64,000 bases of DNA from Amoebophrya sp. A120 (Eukaryota; Sar; Dinophyceae; Syndiniales; Amoebophryaceae): the NCBI GenBank assembly GCA_905178155.1, contig CAJINV010000007.1, positions 4,366,258 to 4,430,257 of the forward strand. The letters run 5' to 3'. The translations under genes were made by a program, and so were the position numbers. Below, piece after piece: positions 12,301-22,000 of this stretch (position 1 is its first letter; every line of letters begins with the position of its first letter). The notes beneath the pieces were generated by a model. It was not told the origin of the DNA. It worked only from the letters and a program-made list of their open reading frames with translations, and searched no databases.

Positions 12301-12417
12301 GTCCAGCTCAGGCACGAGCGGGTGCTAGAAGAACAAACAGAAAGTGAAAGACATGCTGAATGATGTTATTTCGGATCTTTCAATGCAAATATCGTATCTT
12401 TTGCAAAGAAGCCAGCA
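9361..12417. other. Long apparently non-coding stretch
   Basis: About 3 kb without a convincing gene. The part from ~9,700 to 10,750 is visibly A/T-rich, with a T-rich run near 10,538-10,556. A 146-codon minus-strand frame at 10787-11227 is Cys/Ser/Val-rich and looks random. Frames at 11,778-12,161 overlap on both strands and were not accepted. Confidence 0.4.
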
Positions 12418-14561
12418 TTATTTCAGCGTGATAGGCAATCGCGGCGGCAATCGAAAAGTTGGCACGTGCCCTCGGTTTTGCGCGTCGACGTAAGAAAGCT
12501 CTTGTCCCGGAGACGGTGGTGGACCGCCACCCGCTGCGCCTGGCGTTTTGCCATAGATCGCATCGTCTTCCTGTTCCTGCGTTGGCTTGTCGGGGGAAAA
12601 AGTAGTGAGTCTCTAATGACTCGGGAGGTGCATACAGGAAGCACTCCGAGGTGGAGGTCTCAGAATCGCATGAAAAATTGAAATACACTCTGCAGCTCCT
12701 CCTCGTCCATGCGTACAACTGTCTTTCTATTTCATCAGATCAAATTTATTATGTAGCAAAATCGCAGAAAAATGAAAGGTCAACTGGCCAGTTTGCCATG
12801 CCCGTTTTTCATGACTACGAGCGGCCTTCCTGTAAGTACAGCGACACATACTAGATCCTCCTACTTATTTCACATCCCATATGGCCACCCGAACCTGAGT
12901 TCCGTGTCCAAACTCGGGTCCTCCGGCGGTTTGTAGAAGTCGAAAGGCGGTCTCGTCATGGCATCCGGCGGCACCCGATTTTTCCGCGACGCGTGCTTCG
13001 GAACACCGCCCACCCGGGGCTCGTTTTTGCATTCCATACCGCATGTGTAAAAGTTCTTTTTCGACCCGTCGCCGCAGCAGAGGATCCGTCCGTTTTCGTC
13101 GCGGGGAACGCCTTTCATGCTAAAGCTAATTTGCGGCACGGCAAACGAGGTTATGGGATCGTTTCAACGATTAAAATTAAAAAAATTAATTTTTATTTAT
13201 TCAAGAGGTCATACAAAATGAAAATCATCAGAGTGCGACGTGGAAACTGCCGTCGTCGCGGGCCTCCGAGGTGAACGTCTCCGGATTGTGTTTTGTTTAT
13301 GGTAATGAAATAGCTAGACACGTCCCAACTTCAGCTAGTTAAAATGGTATGTAGTTGAACAAGGTTTAAGAATGCAAAGGAAGCAGGAAGCTTGGCTCCG
13401 TCTTTGCGGCCCACAAGCTGGGCGTCTGCGTGGTCCCTCGCTCTCCGGCTCGTCTGGGGCCCCGTCACGTAGCAGCGACGCTATGCTGGTTTCGACCGGT
13501 GGAGTTTATGGGGCAATGTGATGGCTTTCGAATACATCCCAAGAGGAAGCTGGTGCGGCAAAGCCTGAAAATGTGTGGCGTTGTAGTATTGAGATCTCGC
13601 ACCTCAACGGACGGAGCAACTTTCGTGGTTTTGGTCATCAGTTTCAGAGTGGGAGTTCCTGAGTTCCTTTTAGAGCTGGAGGATCGCGATTAATTAGACG
13701 CCCAGAGACGTCCAAAAAGACGTCTATTTTCCGCGATATGGAAATGGATTGACTAAGTGGGAATAGCCAAAGTTAATGACGTCCCTGGGGACGTCTCTGG
13801 GAGACGTCCCGCAAGCTCATTTTTGGCATCAAAATGAGGCGCGTCAAAAGTTGACGCTTTTCCTTACGAAAAAGCTACTCTTTAGGATGCTTTTGCCCAA
13901 CATATCCGCAGCGTCGCCTCCTCCACCGTTCTGCTCGCGATACTCCTGCAGGGCCTCACTGGGCTCCGTGTCGGTTGGCGTCGCCTTCTCCGGGCCCAAG
14001 ATATCGGCCAGCAGCTCTTCTCTGCGCGCGTGGATCCCCCCCATGTATTTCCGGCGTCCGGAGGGGGCGCGGAGGAGGGCCCGGATCGCCCTGGCGACGT
14101 TCTCCATACCAAGGCGCTTGGTATTAGAACTGCTCCTGCCGCGATGACAGACTCCAGCTTCCATATCATTTCAACTAGCTTAAGTTGGGACGTGTCTAGT
14201 TATTTCATTACCATGAACAAAACACAAGCCGGAGATGTTCACCTGGGAGGCCCGCGACGGCGGCAGTTCCCGCATCACCTTCTGATGATTTTCATTTTAT
14301 ATAACCCCTTGAATTGCAAAAAATTAATTTTTTTTATTTTAATCGTTGAAACGATCCCATAGAGGTGAAGGCTCTGTGGGTTTTGTTTCGGAAAATCATG
14401 CTGTTTGTGTTTTCTGCAGAAATAGGACGAAGGTGGTCGTGTCTGGCGCGGCTCTCGCAGGCACCGCTGCTGTTCGGGGTAACGGCCGCGACCTCTTGTT
14501 GGGACAGCAATCCGCCGTCGGTATTGATAGAAAAAAGTTCCTGCAACCTGAGCAATGGCAT
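12418..14561 (-). CDS. Candidate small Cys-containing protein gene, split by a 1.2-kb element
   Basis: Three segments are proposed. The first (14561 to 14362) opens MPLLRLQELFSIN and runs to ...HRAFTS. The second (13146 to ~12870) continues in the same frame after one copy of the GAGGT duplication and removal of the element, giving ...AFTSFAVPQISFSMKG, then a Cys cluster (CCGDG..., CGMEC) and an aromatic/Pro end (FDFYKPPEDP, FGWPY). The third (about 12601 to 12418) is a Pro/Gly/Gln-rich tail (TPGAAGGGPPPSPGQ) ending at TAA. Segments one and two join without frame loss; the join to segment three is a guess. No family is recognised. The first segment could also be extended upstream by another exon. 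Confidence 0.4.
13152..13347 (+). repeat. Left terminal inverted repeat of the 1.2-kb element
   Basis: Inverted counterpart of 14168-14361. Shared blocks include TGGTAATGAAATA and AGACACGTCCCAACTT as read on this arm, with scattered substitutions. Confidence 0.85.
13844..14164 (-). CDS. Open frame inside the TIR element
   Basis: This 106-codon frame lies wholly between the inverted repeats. It has a plausible helical composition (ENVARAIRALLRAP, REELLADILGPEKA) and ends at TAG. It shows no DDE, zinc-finger or other transposase signature. It could be a remnant of an element-encoded protein, captured host sequence, or chance. Confidence 0.3.
   Translation of the reverse strand: MEAGVCHRGRSSSNTKRLGMENVARAIRALLRAPSGRRKYMGGIHARREELLADILGPEKATPTDTEPSEALQEYREQNGGGGDAADMLGKSILKSSFFVRKSVNF
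14168..14361 (-). repeat. Right terminal inverted repeat of the 1.2-kb element
   Basis: Inverted copy of 13152-13347. The outer ~30 bp are the best conserved; a few small length differences occur in the A/T-rich part. Confidence 0.85.
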
Positions 14562-14566
14562 CTTCG

Positions 14567-16206
14567 TCTGACTGCGATTTGTATTTTTCGTTTTATTGCT
14601 TGCAACTCCGAAAGGATTTTGCCGATTTCTCTTTCTGGTGGTTCTATCTTGCTAAAATGAAATCGGTAGTCCAACTAGATGTGGTGATCGACGACCACAA
14701 GGCCCTTCCTCGCTGCGGATATGGAGTACTGATGTGTACGAAATGCGATGATGAATGTTCTTGGAAGAGGAAGACGAGGGGGGACAATGCTTAATAACCG
14801 TTCGCCAGATCGAAATGAAGCACTGCAGTGTTAAACACATCTGCGCTTTGGCTTTTCCCTCACAAAAACTGCGCAGCCGCGACCGCGACTCGTCGGCAGG
14901 GCCGGTTTTTGCGGCCAACTCAGGATGAAAAGCGAAACGAATACGAAAACGACTGGCACAACTAACTAGCTCTGCGCAATAGAAGTACGAAAACCAGTGA
15001 AGGAATTTTCTCGTCGCACTACACCTCCTGCTCTCCTTCCTGTTTGCGCCTCCAAGAAGGGCAAAGTAGTGGTTAGCGAGCTAGTGGAAGCGAGTTGTAA
15101 ACATCTTCTAGCGACGACAACGAAAATTAAATGAAAAAGCGACACCGACAGGCAACGAACAAAGAAGGAGAGAAAATGAACATCCTTCAGTTCTTGCAGT
15201 ACTCAGAAATCTTGTTTTGTGTTACAGGTAGCAAACTCGTCAAACTTCTAATGATGGTTCGAAACATGCGTTCTGCTGGCACTAGAGGTCGATTTCCTTT
15301 TGCTTTTGCAGTAAACTGCATATGGAGCAGCTGGTGTGTGTGCGGCAGGTAATATTAGCTGTGACCGCAAGACGAGGTCGACGGGGTGGAACTGGTGCAG
15401 CCCCAGCTACAGAAGTGCAACAGCTTGTTCTGTAAACGCACTTGTTGATAGACAAGCTATGTGTTTTTTTAATTTACGTAGTCTGACAAAATTTCTCACG
15501 TGAAACCGACAAAAAAAAATGAAAAGACCGTAGCACCGGTAAGCGCAGCGCTTTCGAATGGAGTAATTCCCAATCCCTATGTGAATATAGTAGGCTGCTC
15601 TGCAGGCTTACTAGGAAGAAAGGATGCATGTAAATTGAAAAAAAAGCGACGGAGAATCGTGGTGACAATGAAGTTCAGTCTTCATATGAAAGACATTCAG
15701 AACGCAGGTTAGCTACGAGTCTATGTACTTAAATGCACGCAAAATGACATCGCATCAATATGTCACACTGCTCGAAGCTCAGTAGGCACGCTGCTCGCCC
15801 ATTCGGGTAAGTCAATGAATACATGCCGACGAGCAACCATAGCGTAACTTCATATTTTTAGACCTAGCAGCGCATTTCGAAGGAGATCATCCAACTGGGT
15901 GTTGGGTAGACTCCACAAGTTGCACCGAATATCGTAGAGAGGTAACGACAGCTGCGAAGAAAGCTACTGCACGACCAATCCAACACTACTTTGTGACAGC
16001 GCCAACTAGCGCGTAAATCACGACTATCTTTTGAATCCATACATCGAGGACGACCTACGAAAATTCAAATTGTCCATGACTACGTCTACTTCAAGGAACA
16101 CTGAAATTCCGTACTTTCCGCTGGTTTCTCGTGCCATTACCGCAGGCACGAGCCCGCAGCAAAAAGCATCATCTACCGTGCGATGTTGCCAATAAATGAT
16201 CTCTTC
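14567..16206. other. No supported gene
   Basis: Only short frames with random-looking composition occur. No repeats longer than about 10 bp stood out. Confidence 0.45.
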
Positions 16207-17967
16207 TTACTCCTTATGCACGACCTCGGAGCGGATACTGCGGAGCACGGGCTGCATGGTGTTGATATGTTCCTGCGATGGCAGCGGCACGTCCTCCAGG
16301 CGCCGCGCGTGCTCTTCCGTCAGCAGGGCCGCGTGGGAGCGGCGGTGGCTCTTGCGTTCCATCTGCGAGGCGGACTGTTCCAACTCGTGCGAGATCGCGT
16401 GCGAGATCGCCTTCGCCATCTTTGCCTTGCTGTACTCCTCCTGCAGCACCTTTTCGTCCTTCGTGCTCATGCGCCGCTTCTGCTCGGCGTCTAGTATGCG
16501 CTTGACCAGCGTTTGCTTCTCCTGGCGCAGCTGCTCCTGCATCTTGTCGATCAGTTGCAGCTTCGCGACCCGTTCCAGCTGTTCCTGGTCTAACAATTCC
16601 TTTGCGTGCTGCTGGCCGTAGCGACGGTGCCGCTCCTCGAAGGACCGCATGAAGGTCTGGGAGTGCATGGCCTTTTCCAGACACTCCGCGGACGCCGCCT
16701 TCCCGAAGACTTTGTTCACCTTCCCGGTCCCAAATTCCTTAATCCTGCGGTTTTGCTCGCTCCAGCACTGGAGCGCCACCTTGTTCTGGTCGATCTCGCG
16801 CAACTCTTCCGCCATCTCCTCGTCCGCCTTTTGCTGCGACACCCGGCTGGCCTTTTCCTCGTCCATCAGATGCAGGGCGAGCCGCTGCATCAGCTTCCGC
16901 TGCATATTGTCGTACGACACCTCCAACTCGTCGTTGATGGTTTTGCGAAACGGCGCCGCCGCGGAGTACTTGTGGCCTCCGCCGAAATCCAGGTACTTGA
17001 AGTTCTGCGAGCCCGCCTTGGCGGATTTGAAGAACAGCCTGCCGTTGACGGAACTGTTGTTCTCGCCGTTATTCTCCACGTTAGAAAACACTGTCGTGGC
17101 CTGTTTCAGGACGTGCTCCACAAACTGCTCGTCGCTCGCGTTGATCGGTTCCTGCATGTGGTCGAAGAACAGCTGGCAATTCTTAAACACCGTGTTGCGA
17201 ATGCGCTGCTTCAACGCCTTGCACTGCGCCTTTTTCATCGGGGACGCGTCCTTGGGGCACACGAAAAACCCGATGGGCACCATCTCGTCGAGTCGCTGAC
17301 CGGACTTGTCGTTGTGGACCACACGGACCGTGTACGAACACCTGAAGTTGGTGATTTCAAGAATCCGTTACTAGTTGTTATGTGTGACAATCTATAGCGA
17401 GCTTCCGACATGGTATATTGAAAATCATCGAGGCTGTTGTATCTAGCTGCATAAATCAAATCCCTCTATCCAATACCAGTGCGGTTCGTTTTTCGCGCAC
17501 AGGTCCGCGGAAACCAGCATGCACTCGTGGTGACTGGAGTCGTCGGAATGTCCGCCGGCCTTGCAGACCTCCAATTTTTCGAACCGCTTCGTCCAGGTGA
17601 ACACGGCGAAGCACGGATCTTTTTTCGTCACCGAAGTTTTGCACAGCTGTTCCCAGGAGGTGATCGCGTCGCCGAGGTTGGCGTCCTTATTGGGTTCGAA
17701 CCACTCCGGCTGGGAGTGGCGCACCAGATCCAGCTGCGAGCCCGAGGACCGGTGGCCGGCGAGAGACTTCCGCGCCTTGCCGTGAAGCCCGGCCGTGGAG
17801 TTGCTCGGCGACGTTGCGGGGGAAGAGGCAGCCGTGCTTGCGTTGGAAAGATTTCCGGAAGACTTTTGCATCTTCATCGCCGGAACCGCAGGGACGGAAC
17901 CCTGGCGGATCGGAGGACGAAAAATGGCGGTGGCCATCGTCGGGTGTTCGGGGGTTTTTGGCTTCAA
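16207..17967 (-). CDS. Coiled-coil protein, 546 aa, two exons
   Basis: Exon 1 runs from ATG at 17967 to about 17462 and exon 2 from about 17341 to the stop at 16207. The join keeps frame (506 + 1,135 nt = 547 codons). The N-terminal ~110 residues are Ser/Ala/Pro-rich and disordered. Residues ~110-290 look globular, with regularly spaced Cys and aromatic residues (WEQLCKTSVTKKDPCFAVF, VPIGFFVCPKDASPMKKAQ). The C-terminal ~200 residues are a long charged helix rich in Glu, Gln, Lys and Arg, consistent with a coiled coil. The family is not recognised; a cytoskeletal or flagellar role is conceivable from the architecture but only a guess. A second in-frame ATG lies 10 codons downstream and could be the start. 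Confidence 0.8.
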
Positions 17968-19049
17968 GAAGCAGGGACTCGCTGCTTGTTGTTGTTCTTG
18001 GAATTGATTCGTTGTTGTTATTCACTGCCGTACTCTTCGTAGCCCTCAGTATTTTACTGTTGGTGGTGTGCTGCCACGACACGACGATCTTCTTGTTCTT
18101 TCTTTACACTGAAATAAAATTGACTAGGATACGTATGTAATGCACTATCGACTTGTTTTGGAAAAAAGTAATCGCAGGTGAAAATGTTCTGCAGTAGTTT
18201 TACTTTTGCTTGTGCACGACAGTACTAGAAGCCTAGCGGCGATAGAGAGTGAGAGCGTCGTGCACTGTTTTTAAAGGGGGAAACAGAAGAAACGGGGGGC
18301 TGTGGTGCACTACACCTTGTGCAACCTGGTACTCGAAAAATTGGCGTGATTACGGAACCAAAAAATGCTGATACACTTTATAATGAATGCAAAAGAATCA
18401 ACATCACCGACGTTCGTAGTAGAGGCACGTCGTAGGTAGGTGATACACTTAGCGATTTCAAGATGAAGCTGCACGACAAGACGTTCATCTGCATTGTGAT
18501 TGTTCTTGTACGACTTCCGACTCAATAAGTGCACGAACCGATCTATGTTTCTGCAGAAAACGGACAGACCTACTAGCAATCACCGAGTAGAGTCGTGCTA
18601 GTGCTAGAACTATGATCATCATATTAGTTGAAAAATTTCTATTTGTCACCGTCACGACCGAAAAGCTATATCCGTTTCTTGTCTAGCTCTAGCAACGGAA
18701 GCTGCAACGTAGCAGCAGAAGCTGCCACGTGGGAACATATTGCAATTCTTCGAATTTCGTCATCTCGCGTGGACAGACACGGAGGTTGCACAAAAGTTGG
18801 CTTTGTTCTTCATACTAGAGCAACTGCAGAAAAGTTTCCGACGAAGGGAATCATGTAAAACAATCACAGTGTTTACTTTGTCACAAGCAGAACCTGGATG
18901 TCGTGTGAGACCACAAATCAAAAGATCTACTTTGTTCGTGATCGCGATTATCACTCGCAGGGGCAGCTTACACTTTTGATTTACTGATGAACAGCCGCAT
19001 ATCCATCCGAGGATGGTGGACCTGCTTAATACTGCTGCGAAGCGGCATC
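17968..19049. other. Intergenic spacer
   Basis: Spacer of ~1.1 kb between the ABC-F gene's 3' end and the start of the coiled-coil gene. It would carry the latter's promoter. No TATA box or other known element is identifiable. Confidence 0.5.
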
Positions 19050-22000
19050 TTACTTCTTCTTCCGTCCACCCTTCTTTTTCTTTCCTCCGTCGTCGGAGTC
19101 CCAATTTATTGGCGCCTCCTCCTCCAATGTAACATTTGCCGCCCCGCGTTGCTTCTTATTATTTGCAGCGGCGCCGCCACCTTGCTGTGGCTGGTCCCCA
19201 GCACCGTCCGCCGCCGCGGCCGCCTTCTTCGCGCGCTTCTTCGCGGCCGCGCCCATCTTCTGGCCTGGTGCGGCTTGCTTGTTGGTGTTACCTTCGTCGT
19301 CGTCATCTGAGTCCGGCGCGCTGGGGTTTCCGGTTGCAGCTGCAGAGGGCGTGTTGCCGCCAGAGAGATTATTTCTACTCGCAGTGCTGTTCTTCCCACC
19401 GCCAGGTGTCCCCGCGTTGCTGTCGTTCTTTGGCTTGTTGCTGTTGCTCGCATTGCTTTTCCTCTGCTCAGACACGGAAGTGGATTTTGCATCCACAACT
19501 TCCGGCTGTGCGACGTCGTCCGCAGCATCGTCGTCACAGGACGAGCTCTGCATCTCGTAGTACTCGCCAACCTTCGCTTCAAACTCATCCGGATCCAGAA
19601 CGCCAACGTCCCGCGCGGTTCCCTCGATGTTCAGATGGACGCAGGAGAGCAAGAGCCCGTTATTCCAGGCACCGCCCACTTTCGCCCGTTTTACCTCTTT
19701 GCCGTCCGGGCCGACTTCGCCTTCCGGGACAACGACCACAATGGCACCCTCGGAGGGCACGTCGTTGAACTGGTTGGTCACGATGGAGATCGTTTCATTC
19801 GTGATTTTGTCGTTCACGTCAATTTCCAGTGCGTAGGTGCCCTTCTTCTTCATCGCCTCGGAGCTGGTGACTTTGCCGATCTTGTACTTCGTGAGCTTCG
19901 AAGTCGGCGCTGGTTTTGCCGCAGCGGAAGTGGAGGAGGTGGACGAGGCCTTGTTCGCTGGTTCTGCTGGTGGTGCAGGTGCTGGCTTCGAGGGTGTTAT
20001 TTCCTCAGTTGCGTCGCTTTCCTCTTCTTCGACCACAGCGGACTTCTTGTTGCCCTTTTTGTTCTTCGTATTTCGCGCTGGCGGATCGAAGTTTTTCTTC
20101 TTATTCTTAGCGAGCGCAGCCAAATCGACTTCGTCATCACTCTCTTCCTCCTCAGACTCCTCGACCTTTGCCGCTGGTGCTTTCTTCTTGGCAAAAGCGG
20201 CTAAATCCACTTCGCTATCAGAATCCTCCTCTTCGGAGTTGTTCTGTTCGCTATTCGATGCCTTGGGAGTAGGCTCTTCCTCTTCCTTTTCGTCTTTGCT
20301 ACTAGAGGACGGTGATGGCGCGGATTCCTTGCCTTTGGACTTTCTTTCTGCAGTTTCGTCTGGTTCTACTGCTACGGCATCGAACTTTTTCTTCATCTTG
20401 TCGAGCTTTTTTGGGTCTTCCTTTTTCTCTTCCACCTCGTCCGACTCCGAAGTGGATTTTTTGTTGTTTTCGACGTCATTTACAGTAGATTTCTTCGGCT
20501 GTTCCTCCTCCTCCTCATCCGACTGCTCATATTTCACTCGCTTTCGCTTCTTTTTTTTCTTTTCCTCAAGCGCCGCCGCCTCCTCGTCGCTGTCCGCGTA
20601 CTTGGTGGATTTTTTTTTCTTCTCTTTCTTTTCCTTTTTCTTCTTTTTCTTCAAATCCTCGTCCTCGGAATCCAAATCCGGCACGTCAATCCACGGAGCT
20701 GCATCGTCAGACGAGCCGGCTGTGCCGGTCAGAGTCGGCTTTCTGCTGTCGCCGTCGAAGAGGAGTTTCTCCTTTTCCGCTTCGGCTCTTTGCTTCTCTG
20801 CCTCCTCTGCGTCCTTCTTGGCTTGTTCCTCGGCCTGCTGCTTTGCTTGCTCCTTCTTCAGCATCTGCCGCTCCTTCGCCGTCATCTTCTTCTTTTTCCC
20901 GCCCTCGTTGCCCGGGGAGGCGTCTTGATCGGCGTTTTCCTCCGCCGGGGCGTCGTCGTCGTCGTCAGCTGCAACGGTCTTGTTGGCCTGTGGGAGGTGG
21001 AGTCAAAAGTTGAGATTTGAAAGGAAGACCAAAAAGAAACACAGACGGATGAATTTGGATTGCAGCTTTGCGTGGAACGAGGGCATGACCATTAGCGAAA
21101 GTAATTCATTTGCAGTATGACATTAAAAGCCGCACTTCCACTACTTACCTTCTTTTTCGCCTGAATCCCCGCACTGACGTCCACTTCTCGCACTGCCAGA
21201 CCCAACTTCTGTCGCTTTTCCTCCCGTTCCCTAGCACGCTGCATCGCGATCAGCTCGATCTCCTCCTCCCGCTCTGCGAGCTGGGACAGCACGTCTTGCC
21301 GGTAGCCTTCGAACCCGCGCGGGTGCCTTCTGATCTGCGCCGTGTTTGGCTTGACGACGGGGTCGTGGAGCGCCACCACCCAGAGCGTGCAATCCACCGC
21401 TTGGATCAATCGGGCGTCGTGGGTTACGAGAATAACACCGCCGTCGTATCGGCCGAGCTGTTTTTGTAATTGAAAAATTTGAATATTTTTATGATGCTGT
21501 TGATGCATCATGGTCGCGCACGACTCTACTAGCTAGCGGCTCTGATGCAGGACGACGATGATTTCCTTTGTAAGAACCATCCGCATGATCGGCATCACAC
21601 ATACGGAAAACAAGAAATCAAACGACCCCTTGGAAGAAATTAATACCGCGTCAATAAGCGCCTCCACGGATTCGATATCCAAGTGATTTGTCGGTTCGTC
21701 CAACACCACAATGTGCGGCTGGCTCAACGACAAAGCCGCAAACGCAACCCGCGCCTTCTGACCCCCGGACAGGTTGCCGATTTTCGTCAAGTGCGCAAAC
21801 GACGGCAATCCGAACTGGCCGAGAGACGCGCGCGCTTTTTCCTGAGAAGAAATCCCCGCCTTCTGGAAATCCGACATCAAATACTCCACCCCATTCTTGT
21901 CCAACGGCAGTAACTCATCAAAGTGCTGATGGTAGTGCCCGACCCGCAACGCGTTCGCGTGTCGCACCTCACCCTCGCACGGCTGGAGCTTCTTCAACAT

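Larger units (their letters stand above)
13152..14361. mobile_element. 1,210-bp element with ~195-bp terminal inverted repeats
   Basis: The element begins TATGGGATCGTTTCAACG and ends with the complement CGTTGAAACGATCCCATA. The arms 13152-13347 and 14168-14361 are inverted copies with a few mismatches and small indels. A 5-bp direct repeat, GAGGT, flanks it (13147-13151 and 14362-14366), as expected of a target-site duplication. The interior (~820 bp) holds clustered GACGTC-type palindromes at 13,700-13,812 and one open frame. No transposase motif is visible, so it is probably non-autonomous. It sits inside a candidate gene at a frame-restoring position. Confidence 0.85.

Noticed and set aside
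13430-13693. Plus-strand frame of 87 codons inside the TIR element as a transposase
   Set aside because: Too short, no catalytic residues in recognisable spacing, and composition like non-coding DNA.
16606-17397. Plus-strand frame of 263 codons, Leu/His/Val-rich
   Set aside because: Mirror of the coiled-coil gene on the minus strand, which has far better protein-like composition and a consistent exon join.
17690-17715. GGTTCGAACC-like T-loop word suggesting a tRNA
   Set aside because: Lies within the coiled-coil gene's coding sequence and has no acceptor or anticodon stems around it.
19837-20928. Plus-strand frame of 363 codons, Ser/Phe-rich
   Set aside because: It is the antisense shadow of the Lys/Glu/Ser-rich ABC-F tail; Phe/Ser runs are the complement of Lys/Glu/Asp codons.
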